From Glomus cerebriforme (lineage: Eukaryota; Glomeromycota; Glomeromycetes; Glomerales; Glomeraceae): 20,915 nt of DNA. The DNA lies in contig QKYT01000840.1 of the NCBI GenBank assembly GCA_003550305.1, positions 1-20,915 on the forward strand. Reading direction: 5' to 3'. How positions within the stretch are numbered: the stretch's first letter is position 1; every line of letters begins with the position of its first letter. Positions 9,475 through 19,547 of the stretch are shown here, one piece after another. Under the pieces are notes generated by a model, which was not told the DNA's origin, did no database searches, and saw only the letters and a list, made by a program, of their open reading frames with translations. The position numbers and the translations under genes are program-made.

Positions 9475-12162
9475 TATTATTCGTACTCGTTATATATATA
9501 TATATATATATCTATTTTTTCTTCCTTTTTTTTCGTTCGTTGACCTTGTTCGTTCGCCGGTCCATCCGTTCGTTTATGACTATGTGTCAAAAAAAACCCC
9601 CCGTTTTGAATTCTCGATTTTCTTAAAACGATTATATCTCTCGTTCTCGAATTGATTTCTCTCAAAACTTGAAAACCTAATTATATGCTGGTTTATTATT
9701 ATAATACGTTTCATTTCCAATTCAAACATTCGATAATCCTTATGGTATTTAGTTTTAAAAGAGGAAAAAAAGAAAGATTGAAAGTTAATAAAATCATTTT
9801 AAATGACAAACTTTAATATTTCATCTTTAAGAATATTAATCATAGCCGGCAATCATATCTAAGTGTACGAAAGTTTTTTATTTTTCCTTATATAAAAAAA
9901 AAATTATTAAAAGATTTTACTGATCTCTTTCTTTTTTTTTTTTATTATTATTAGTCAATCAAATAAGCAATTAAGTTGCCCGCAATATAAACGTCGCAGA
10001 CTTTTCATTATAATTATGCAACGTTAACAATAATATTTAACTTTATATATATATATATATCTTTTCTTTTATGTGTATACTTATTTAATAATAGTGGACG
10101 AAAAAAAAAAAAAAAGCGATTTTTTTTTCTTTGATTAAAAATTCTTAATAAATTTAATAGATTAATAATCTCTGTTTATCGAAAATTAATGAATGTTTCC
10201 TCGTATTACAAAAAAAACGCGTTATTTCTAAATAATGCAAATATTTTTGTTTTTTATTTTTTTACACCAGGTTCTAAAGACAAAGCTTGATTGGATGAAG
10301 ATCAATTATTTTGTGTAACATGAATCCTAAGAATTAAAAATGCTTGTAAATATTTTGATATTTGGAAACAACTCTAAAAAATGATAGGAAGAAAAAAAGA
10401 ACAATGTTATTCTAAAACTAATTTGTGTTATATTAGAGTTAAATGAACAAAATAATCAAATAGGCATTATCATATAAGATTAGAAGAGGAACTTTTGTTC
10501 GATTATTTTAAACATTATAACGGCGTGGTGATAAAAATAAAACCCCTTTTTTTTTATGTATAGTGTTTGATAAACATCTGGTTTATAATTTATAATTGTA
10601 CAGCGCAGTGTACAACAGTGTACACCTTTAGTAGTACTTTATCCGATATCAAAAAATCTTGATTTTTTTTTTTTTTTTTAAAAAAAAAAAATGTCGATCG
10701 GTTTATTTTGTAATACTTATATTTTTAAAGTTCAAAAAAAAAACATTTTTATTGGTTAGACCAAAATTAAAAAAAAAATTTCGCGTTATATACGTTATAT
10801 AAATATATTTTTTTTTCGGTTAAAAATTACAAATTTCCGTAAAGAAGAAGAAGAAAAAAAAAAGCCAAATTACCAAAATAATGTGTTTCAATTAACAAAC
10901 TAAATTTGTAAATTTTCTTTGTTACATAAAAAAAATCCCGGTTACTAAAAAAATTCCCAGTGCCAAGATTTTGTTATGCATTAAACATGTTTTTATTGAT
11001 CGATTCACAATTTTATCTAAGGAGAAAAAGAAAAAAAAGAAGGAAAAAAAAAAAAAGTTCTTATAAATTATTATGCAGAATAATGAAAACATTTTGATCA
11101 CGAAAATAAACGTGTCGGTTATTGTTTACATAAATAATGTTATACAACTAAATTATGAATTCCCATAAAATGAAAATCATTTAAAAAAGAGATAACGAAA
11201 AAGATGTTCTTTACATACATTAAAAAAAAAAAAAAATAGAAATAAAAATAAAATAAAAATAAAATACAAATACCAATATATATAACTTATTATACTTATC
11301 AGATAAAAGATTACCAATAAATAAATATCAAAATTTGGTACTTATTAATAATCCAAATCTATTTAATTCAGTTTAAAATGCTGCTTATTATATAAATCAA
11401 ATAAATATGCATATAAGAATAAAATTATTTTTTGTTTTTGTTCTTTATATGCAAAGAAATACTGCGATTAAAAGATCAATCTATTTTTTGTTGTTGAACG
11501 TTGCAATTTATTTGTAACAAATTAAAGATAAGACAAAATTTTTTCAAGTTTAGGATAAATCTAAAGTTAGAGAACAAATACCAAATCATTTCAAATATGG
11601 TATCATTTCATATCATGATATTCTAACCTAAAAGAATATAAATTGGTGAGACATGGGAAGGGAAAAAGGTTAATTCGGATTTCCCCGAGTTGCCACGGCT
11701 TTATTATTTGTTTTTTTTTCTTTCTTGTTACAAATTGTTTTTAGGAATTCTTTTTTCTCATAATTTCACGCCAAATACATTGTCAATTATAACGCATGAA
11801 TAATCGGAATCTCATGCATGCAATTTAATAGTGGCGAAAAGTGGTTATGTAAATATCTGAAATGTAAAGAGAAAATCTCTTATATCGAATCGAAAATTTC
11901 TTGAGATCGATATTCTTTTTGTGTCTCCTAAAGCACTTTTTCTGGATAGTCACAATGTCTGACTGGTCTTTAAATATTTGGTATTCTCACGATATTTTTG
12001 AACCACATGCTTTTTAAGATATTTTAAGTAAACCTTTATTAGGAATAAAATTTACTCTGGATATAAGTTTAAGCGATTATATGATTTATTATAAATTATT
12101 ATTATTATTATTATTATTATTATAGTAATTGAGGATTTTAATTATTCCACCTTCCAAAGTTC

Positions 12163-12197
<35 letters not shown>

Positions 12198-12488
12198 CAA
12201 TAAAATTTTAAACTTGTATATCTTGTTTTCAAAAATAAACATGTACACCAAAGGATGGTTGAAAGTCTTGGTTTCTTTTTCGTAAAAGTTTAGGGATTTC
12301 CGTTAAAAGCGTGTTATACAAGTATTACAAGGATTATTATACATGTGGTACAGCTTAATGCTCCTTTTTTTATGTATATATACTTATTTTCATTTATCAT
12401 AAAAATAACGAATCTTTACATAATCTCTCTTTGATTTATAATAATCTGAAATAATTTAAATAGTTTGAAAATATTTCATTCATTACTC
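9440..12488. other. Gene-poor, homopolymer-rich intergenic region
   Basis: Three kilobases without a supportable gene on either strand. Content: T(n)A(n) junctions at 9444-9474, 10663-10691 and 12163-12197; (TA)n runs near 9491-9512 and 10043-10060; an ATT trinucleotide run near 12097-12123; many A or T runs. The stretch at about 9520-9660 is somewhat less AT-rich and has repeated CGTTCG motifs, but no convincing reading frame. Confidence 0.55.
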
Positions 12489-12506
12489 TTTTTTTTCCCT
12501 TTTTTT

Positions 12507-12596
<90 letters not shown>
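12489..12596 (+). repeat. Long poly(T) tract
   Basis: About 108 bp composed almost only of T, broken by two CCC groups near the left end and two single C bases. It lies about 245 bp upstream of the start codon at 12841. Such tracts can exclude nucleosomes near fungal promoters, but it could also be a decayed poly(A) tail of a retroelement read from the other strand. Its length is likely unreliable. Confidence 0.85.
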
Positions 12597-12779
12597 ATCC
12601 TAACTTCGTTAGTGTTTCTTATTTTTTTTTCATTATATTACGCCTGTCCAAATATGATGACAAATTATTATTGATTTGCCTTTAAATTCATTTTTTTTAC
12701 CGATAAAAAAAAAATAAAATTTTCTTTTTTTTTAAAAAAGAATAAGTTTACATACAAATTTAGAGGATCATATTTAAAA

Positions 12780-12786
12780 TATAAAG
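12780..12786 (+). promoter_or_regulatory. TATA-like element before the small membrane protein gene
   Basis: TATAAAG lies 54 bp upstream of the ATG at 12841 and is followed by an A-rich leader with a short AAAT repeat directly before the start codon. The spacing resembles that of the CsbD-like and desaturase genes, which supports the ORF being expressed. Confidence 0.4.
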
Positions 12787-12840
12787 GATTTTCGTTCATT
12801 TATATCAAAATTTCAAAAATAAATAAATAAATAAATAAAA

Positions 12841-13293
12841 ATGAAAATTTTACACCATATTTCTTCTCTAAACCGAAGAAATCAATACGATTCAGAAGTA
12901 ATAGATCAAGTTCATAATAATATTAATAATAATAAACGACAAAATTACAACAACAATGATAATTCAATCAATTACATTCAAACTATTACTTCAACAAATA
13001 TTTCACCAGATTATAAAGTTTATGGACCCGATAATTCTTTTGAATCAGGTTTATCTTGGAAAATACCTGCAATATTAGTATTAGTTTGGACAGTAATTCT
13101 AATATTGGTTGTTTTCTTATTTATAATAAAGAAAACTGTTTTTGCAAAATTTAATTTACAACCTGTTACAAATCAAAATCGTCATATACCTAATGTGAAT
13201 CCGGAAAATGAGTGGATGATTGCTTCATTTGAAGAAGATGATAGTGAGGATGTTCCTTTATCGACGGATATTTCGCGTGATTCGCATGATTAA
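12841..13293 (+). CDS. Small single-pass membrane protein of unknown function
   Basis: One uninterrupted frame of 150 residues with mixed, non-repetitive composition, unlike the AT-driven frames around it. I do not recognise a family. Residues 1-72 are polar and Asn-rich with an NIS glycosylation sequon at 53-55. Residues 75-96 form one strongly hydrophobic segment (AILVLVWTVILILVVFLF). Lys-Lys (97-98) follows at once. Residues 99-150 are a polar tail with an acidic cluster, FEEDDSEDVP (130-139), and a Ser/Asp-rich end. The positive-inside rule suggests an outer or lumenal N-terminus and a cytosolic acidic tail. There is no cleavable signal peptide. The ATG is preceded by an A-rich leader and a TATA-like box. 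It could also be one exon of a larger gene, but no splice signal is needed to explain it. Confidence 0.6.
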   Translation: MKILHHISSLNRRNQYDSEVIDQVHNNINNNKRQNYNNNDNSINYIQTITSTNISPDYKVYGPDNSFESGLSWKIPAILVLVWTVILILVVFLFIIKKTVFAKFNLQPVTNQNRHIPNVNPENEWMIASFEEDDSEDVPLSTDISRDSHD

Positions 13294-15680
13294 TGATTAA
13301 GATTTTCATAACAATTAATTAATTATTCGTATTCAATTTAATTATAATTCTTTCATTTTTATTGGTCAATTAAATTTTGAATTTAAGACTATATGCTCCT
13401 ATAATATATGCACAAACACACATATATTATCATAATACCAATTCGTTTTTTTTTTATACCTTTCCCGATTTTTTTTTATCAAATATTGTTATGTAGAATT
13501 TGGTTCCGTAGAAAGAAACAAGAATAAGATAAGATGACATTTCAAACGTGAAATGTTACTAATGTTTTAAAATAATTTAGATGTATACTTCTAAATAGTA
13601 TTATTATAATCAGCATTATGAGAAATATTTATGAAAAAATATGATTATTATTTTTTTTTAGAATATTATTATTATACGCGTTTTGGTTTTAAAAAAAAAA
13701 TCTTTATATAGGTACACAGATTAGGTGTTCCAAAATCATTGAACAGTTATAACATATCATGTGGTAATAAGTATTTTACTTTATATCAATCATACTAAGT
13801 TATTTTTAAGTTCAAAAATAAATAAATTGGATTCGAATTGTTCTACCACGTCTGAATCAAAAAAAAAAATTACATCTTTTTTTTTTTTTTGCTTAATTGT
13901 TTTTTCATCTGAATTTATCGCCATTTCAAAATAGTGTGTCGCCGAAATAATAAATACCAGAATAATACAAGACGAATATAAGATGAATACAGGACAAATT
14001 CCGGACAAAATTGATCGAATGTTTGTATTATTACTAATATAATCACATAATATTGGAAATCTTGATCCAATTTAACAGGATAACGATAATTATCCTAGAA
14101 TAATGAATTCTTGTTAACAAGCTATGAATGGTGAATCCTTTTTGAAGATGCTTACGTTACGTTTGTATTTCTCTAGTACGTTATTATTTATTTATTTATT
14201 TTTTTTTTTGTATCTTAATTCTGGCCGAAATAACAATGTTGAATTTTTCAAAATTGCGTAAAACGTCTGACGTAAGCGGTGACAATCATTGGTAGTGACA
14301 ATCACCACCAGTGAGCTTTAGCAATACCCAAATTTTTGTAAAAAATAATAATTTTTTTTTTGACAATACTTTATTTTTTGTTAAAGTTATATATGATCGA
14401 TCATACCCAAAGGTTTTTAAAATAATTATGACTTTTCACTATTCAGTATAATTAGTACAATTAACTTCGTACTTTACCTTCTATATCAATATCGTACTTA
14501 TATATACTACTTTTACCATATACTCACTCATCTTTTAAAGAATGTACGTATTAAATTTTTTTTTATGTTGGATGATTCAAGAACTCATTTGATATACATC
14601 ATTTAAAATTATTGTCTGCGCCAACCCTAGGATAAATCCGGATAGGTCGAATTCTTTATCTGAATATCATACATTAACCAAATATAATCCGAATAATAGG
14701 GATAATCCGGAACCAATTCCGAAATTAATGTATATAAACAACCTTTGTTAGAAAAATTTAAAGAGTAAACCGTATTTTTCTTTGTATACCCGATAAAAAT
14801 TGGAAATTCGGAATATAAAAATTTCCAGAAATTTTCCTAATTTAAACTTCATGATAAAATTCCTATCTGAATAAAATTTCCACTTCCGACCTAATTCTTT
14901 CTTGTAAATCTAACATATTCTCAGTAAAGAATAGAATGCCTCCAAGGTACTCCAAAATACTAGCTATTTATATAAATTTACTGTTGATCCCTTCCCATTC
15001 TAATTTATAACTTTTATTATAGAGATAATTTTTTTGTGAACCCAATTGTTCTTTCTTTTATACCGATAAAGGAAAGTTTGCATTCCAGCCATCTAACTAA
15101 TATTGGAATAAATATATTGATTTACAATCAGCCTCATGACTAAAAATATCATTCTAACAAAAAAAAAATAATAATAATAAATGATCTGAATGCAATATAT
15201 TTTAATATTATTTTATTTGTAGATCTTCCGTAGTCAAAATATTATTGATTCAAAACTAGTTCATGAGACATGCCATAAAAATGATCATACGATTTTTTTC
15301 TACTATTTTTACTTATAAGCCTCCTGGAACTTTTCCGAAAGTCCATTATCTTTGGTTACAATTTATAACTTATAAGGTACTATTATGACAATTAATTTAA
15401 TGGTAAGATTTGATTCGACGAAAAAAAAGTGGGATGATGATTTTTTTTTTTAGATGTACAATAGTATTATACAAAGAAAACAAAATTCCTCACTCGATAA
15501 TCAAGAAAAACCCGCTCAAATTGGGAGCACTTGTGGAACATAAAAAAATGGCGTGTTGTTCAAATTTTATAAGCATGAAAAATTGCAATTCTAGTAATTA
15601 AATCGTTCTATCTTTCCAACTTTTTTTCTCTCATTTCCTGTACCCGCATTAGTTGAAAAACTTTAAAAAAGAAAATAACT
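13294..15680. other. Intergenic region between membrane-protein and desaturase genes
   Basis: No supported gene. The right part should hold the desaturase promoter. Structure of note: a 16-bp-period repeat of GTGACAATCA at 14279-14304, and a cluster of ATCCGRA/T-type motifs at about 14635-14725, probably remains of a dispersed repeat. The open frames at 13790-14008 (-) and 15410-15601 (+) have no motif, codon or context support. Confidence 0.5.
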
Positions 15681-15690
15681 TATAAAAAAA
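15681..15690 (+). promoter_or_regulatory. TATA-like element of the desaturase gene
   Basis: TATAAAAAAA lies 37 bp upstream of the ATG at 15728, in a purine-rich leader. It is a consensus match, though the AT-rich background makes chance occurrence possible. Confidence 0.4.
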
Positions 15691-15727
15691 GAAGAAATAC
15701 CAAAAATAGAGAAATTCCGAATTAAAA

Positions 15728-17062
15728 ATGACGCCACCTTCCGTAAAACTTGAGGATGAAATTCAATATGACTATCGACACCCTCTTTATATAGGCGATT
15801 GGAAAAAGTCTATCGCTTATATTGAAGATGACTTTGCTTATGACGATTTGGATGAACCTCATATGAAGCGTAGAATTACGATTTTAAAGCAGCATCCTGA
15901 AATTGAACGATTATACGGTTACGATATTAAAACTATACCTATTACAATCATAGTTACCTTAATACAAATTATAGCTGCTTATACATTTGGTCGTATTTTA
16001 GTAGATTGGAATTGGACAATGATCATTTATTCTTATGTTGTCGGAGGAATTATAACTCAAATTTATTATGTTATAATACATGAAGCAACTCATTCTCTCG
16101 CCGCTCCTACAAGATGTCAAAATCGAATTGTTGGACTCTTGGCAAATATAGCAATTCCTTTACCTGTGGCGATGTCCTTTCGTCGTTATCATTTAGAACA
16201 TCATGTGTTTCAAGGTGTAGATGGGATTGATCCCGATTTACCTTTGGAATGGGAAAGGAGGTTTATTCGTGGTAATACTTTATTAAAATTATTGTGGCTT
16301 AATTTCTGTCCGGCAATTTATCTTTATCGTGGTTTAACCATGTTAAAAAGTCCTCAGAATTGGGAATATATAAATTGGATTTTTACAGCTATTACAAATA
16401 TTCTTATATATTCCTTTTGTGGTGGAAGGGGTATAATTTATTTGTTTTTATCACTCTGGTTTGGTTATAGCATTCATCCCGCAGCCGCCCATTTCATTCA
16501 AGAACATTATACATTTGACGATGGACAAGAAACGTATTCTTATTATGGGACTTTAAATAAAATTTTCATGAATATCGGATATCACACTGAACATCACGAT
16601 TTTACGAGGGTATTTATATATATATGTATATATTATGTATTACGGCGGGTTTCAAAATTCTGTATTTTAAAGCGTGATATCCGTGATAAATTGATTGTCA
16701 TGAGGATCAGCTGACGATTGGTTATTAATCTTTTTTTTTTTTATTTTATTTTTTTTTTAATAGATCAGTTCTAATTACAGAATTTTGAAACCTGCTGTTT
16801 ATTTATATATATTGATTCTATTTATTCATGAAATTATTAAATTATCTAGATTCCATGGTCTAGATTACCGGATGTGCATCGAATAGCATCGGAATATTAT
16901 GATCACTTAGCTTATCATACTTCATGGTTGATGGTCCATTGGAATTTCGTTACACAGAGGCAATTTGGTCCACAAAGCCGTGTTAGTAGAAGCATACTTG
17001 ATCATAGGAAAGGGCGTAAAATGTTAGGTAGTTTGAAAAAATCTTTAACAACAGAGGAATAA
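15728..17062 (+). CDS. Sphingolipid delta-4 desaturase (dihydroceramide desaturase)
   Basis: Exon 1 (15728-16609) and exon 2 (16850-17062) join in phase 0 to give 364 residues, normal for the DES1/DEGS family. The enzyme is an ER membrane, di-iron, cytochrome b5-dependent desaturase that introduces the 4,5-trans double bond into dihydroceramide; some relatives also hydroxylate C4. The N-terminal region contains the lipid-desaturase signature around DEPHMKRRITILKQHPEI (42-59). All three histidine boxes are present: HEATH (118-122), HLEHH (155-159) and HTEHH (286-290), with extra histidines in HPAAAHFIQEH (250-260). Hydrophobic spans lie near 70-90, 98-117, 134-150 and 217-248. The junction gives HHDFTR-IPWSRLPDV, the expected family sequence, so the splice sites are well supported. 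Base composition is less AT-rich than the flanks. The intron carries a MITE-like insertion. Confidence 0.93.
16643..16797. mobile_element. Probable 155-bp MITE in the desaturase intron
   Basis: The ends form terminal inverted repeats: CGGCGGGTTTCAAAATTCTG (16643-16662, continuing TA) on the left, and on the right 16775-16797, whose complement begins CAGCAGGTTTC and then matches the left arm through TTCTGTA. Over about 23 bp there are only two differences, both CG against CA, as expected from deamination of methylated CpG. The interior is short, unrelated and non-coding. The host intron is 240 bp; without the element it would be about 85 bp, the size of other introns here. The TIR form suggests mobilisation by a Tc1/mariner-type transposase. 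A TA target duplication is not clear. Confidence 0.55.
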
Positions 17063-18023
17063 AGTGGGTGAAGTAAATATTATCACATATGTAATGTATA
17101 TTGATTATACAGTGTAAGGAATTTAAAAATGAGAAATTTAAATATAAGAGTGATATAATAATATAAGAGAGATATTTTATATATTTTTTGATATGTTAGA
17201 TGCATTTTGTACAGACGTAATCATTTTATCATATTGTTTATTATTAATTATCTATTATTATATTATACGTGTAAAATTTTTAATTTTTATCCATCGTAAT
17301 TAGTGTTTTTTAATGAATCTTTCGATACTTGCATCACTATGTTGCAAATAATCTATTTTTTAATTTTTAATACTTATAAAAAAAAATCCAATTGTAACTA
17401 GGTTTATATAAAAAATTATATAGAAATAAATTCTGGATAGTCGTCTTTTATAATCATATATTGCTGAAGTACGTACTGTATACCATATTTTTCTGATATT
17501 AAGCACCCCATGAAAATAATGTCAACTTTGATCGGCATATAGTATGTGGAAATATCGGATAATATCGATGTTATCTTTTTCCAAGTCCAAACAATTATCT
17601 CTTAAAAATGATCTCGAATCTTTTGAAGTACATTTATTATGATGTAATTATAATTAATAACTTAAGCAATCCTTTTTTTTTTAAGAAATTATTCAAGAAA
17701 ATTTGTATTTTGAGTATACAATTTATTAATGTTTACTAGAATTGTATTATTAAAAATTTATTATTAACATCAGAAATAAAAATTATTAAAATAAGAAACT
17801 ATATAGGAGATTTCTTAATATTATAAATATTATATTTAAACTTATTTACAAAGGTTTCAATTTGATTGAAAGAGACTACCAATCCATATGTTAAACTTTA
17901 TTAAATATTAATTACATTTTTTATACCAAACTTTTGAAAGATTCAGTTTTTATACAATTAAAAATACTATAAAATAAAATTTAATACTACAGTATTTTAG
18001 AATAATTTTTTTTTTTGTTTTTA
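17063..18023. other. AT-rich region downstream of the desaturase
   Basis: Begins with the desaturase 3' untranslated region. The slightly less AT-rich part at 17430-17620 has a partial minus-strand frame that is broken by stops and has no recognised motif. No RNA gene or clear repeat is visible. Confidence 0.45.
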
Positions 18024-18599
18024 TTAATATTTTGGTATAATTATAATTGCATTGCTAATAAACAAAAAAATTAAAAAGTAAAATAATTTTAAATGTAAAT
18101 TAATTTTTTTAAGGGTAAATCTAGATCTAGCATAGTTCATATTATTACTTTTATAGGTGGTAGATAGTATATTAGCATATATATATTGCAAGATTCTTTT
18201 AGAACCTATTGTTTTTATGAAGTCAATATTATCTTTAAAAGTTGAGGACCTAACACTAAAAATATCATACATTTTTCTAATCTTTTTAATTTTATCCTTT
18301 ATTACAGCTAAAGAAGCATCTGGTAAATATCTCTAAACCTTTGTATTTAACTTATGTCATGCTTTCTTCTGCCTTTTCTCTATTAATTTATTGAGATAAA
18401 TGATTATTGCTAAGTTAAATTTATAATAGCAATAGATGGTATGGAAATTGGCTTTGCCAATTTTTTAAGATAATTTGTATAAAAGCACAGAGAATTAATA
18501 ATTATTTTAAGGAAATACTTCTAATAAATTGTTATCAACATCCATTACTTCAGTTGATATTTTATATATAAAAGCTAATAATCTTTCTTCTCTACTCAT
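18024..18599 (-). CDS. Putative two-exon gene of unknown function
   Basis: Exon 1 (18599-18519) starts at an ATG and encodes 27 residues, MSREERLLAFIYKISTEVMD and seven more, ending ...NNLLE. Exon 2 (18332-18024) continues RYLPDASLAVIKDKIKKIRK and then MYDIFSVRSSTFKDNIDFIK. The 186-bp intron has a GTATTT donor and a TTTAG acceptor and joins the exons in phase 0, giving 129 residues. The middle is amphipathic and helical in character, with charged residues at regular spacing, unlike chance translation of AT-rich DNA. The last ~28 residues are hydrophobic and may instead be intron or untranslated sequence. The IKKIRKMYDIF segment resembles, from memory, a helical motif repeated in Rhizophagus multigene families; this is a weak resemblance. 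It could be the relic of a larger transposon-related gene, since coding-like fragments lie upstream on the same strand. Confidence 0.4.
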
Positions 18600-19291
18600 A
18601 TCATTAAAACCAAGTCATTTATTAATATAGTCTCAGTATTCTAGATATTATTTAAAGCAAAATATAGCTTTATAATAATATCTAATGTGAAAAGTATATC
18701 TACATAAGAATAAAGTAAGTAAATTTATAATTTTCTCTTACCTCTCTGAATAAAAGCAAAAAAAAAGTCTTGTTGATCTATTTATATTTACAGTATTGTT
18801 AAATTAATAAGTTAGATTAGAAAATAAGAGGTTATATGATAATTGTGAAGACATTTTACACTTTTAATCGATAGAAGTATAATTTATGGTAGTAATAAAC
18901 TTTGCTTATCATTATATGATCTATTATAAACATTAATTTTCTTTGAGCTTCACACATTTTTTTTTATTTATGATCAGTTCTTATTATATCATCTGATAAA
19001 TGTGCTAGAAAATATATGAAAAATAAATACAAAAATTCAGGAGTTTTAGTCTGTAATATATGTTGTGTTATATGATAATTGTAAAGACTCTTCATACTTA
19101 CAACTGACTAATAAAAGTAAGATCTACTGACTAATCATATGATAAACTTTATTTCAATGATATACTTATTATACATGATGAATATCTCTTGCACATTTCA
19201 GATAATCAGTTATTTTTTGCAAAAATTAAAATAAATATATTATGAAAAATTATATAATAACATTTCTTTATTTCTTATTTTCTTTTTCTTG
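18600..19291. other. AT-rich region with short diverged repeats
   Basis: No complete gene. On the minus strand at about 18959-18850 there is a short open stretch beginning MCEAQRKLMFIIDHIM that could be a decayed exon. GTTATATGATAATTGTRAAG, followed by AC, occurs at 18831-18852 and again at 19067-19088, followed by more weakly similar sequence, which suggests an old local duplication. Confidence 0.4.
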
Positions 19292-19408
19292 TTATATTAT
19301 ATTTTGAGTAAAATGCAAAGCCTTTAATTCTTGTTTTCCATCATCTACATCCACATAAAAATGCCAGTTTTTTATAAGATTTAAATTATTCAGATTGTGA
19401 TTATCATT
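19292..19408 (-). pseudogene. Coding-like fragment, possibly transposase-derived
   Basis: A minus-strand frame between stops reads IKNWHFYVDVDDGKQELKAL and then HFTQNII. The alternating aromatic, acidic and hydrophobic pattern looks like real protein. It is reminiscent of the segment before the catalytic core in MULE/FAR1-type transposases (W-x-Y-x-V-D, then L-x-x-L-x-F), but this is memory-based and weak. There is no start codon and no clear acceptor, so it is called a fragment. Its relation to the gene at 18024-18599 on the same strand is unknown. Confidence 0.25.
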
Positions 19409-19547
19409 TTATAATATCATGTATCATATATCACTATTATTACAAATAAAGTAAATAGCTTAATTATTTATTCAAACTCATTCTTATATTTCATTTGTTT
19501 CATTATACTTTATGGATTAGTAATTCTTAACATTAGGATATTTCAAT

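Noticed and set aside
9477..9665. Minus-strand frame over the CGTTCG-rich stretch.
   Set aside because: Short, includes a (TA)n microsatellite, and the repeated CGTTCG gives an artefactual charged composition.
12465..12674. 69-residue frame made almost wholly of Phe.
   Set aside because: It is a direct translation of the poly(T) tract.
13790..14008. 72-residue minus-strand frame with a hydrophobic start.
   Set aside because: Interrupted in character by an A/T run, with no family resemblance or promoter signal.
15410..15601. 63-residue plus-strand frame just upstream of the desaturase.
   Set aside because: Lies in the likely promoter and leader; no motif and it depends on a poly(T) run.
18308..18322. 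A 15-nt plus-strand 'micro-exon' between TTACAG and GTAAAT.
   Set aside because: It lies opposite a better-supported minus-strand exon (18332-18024), whose reading frame explains the sequence.
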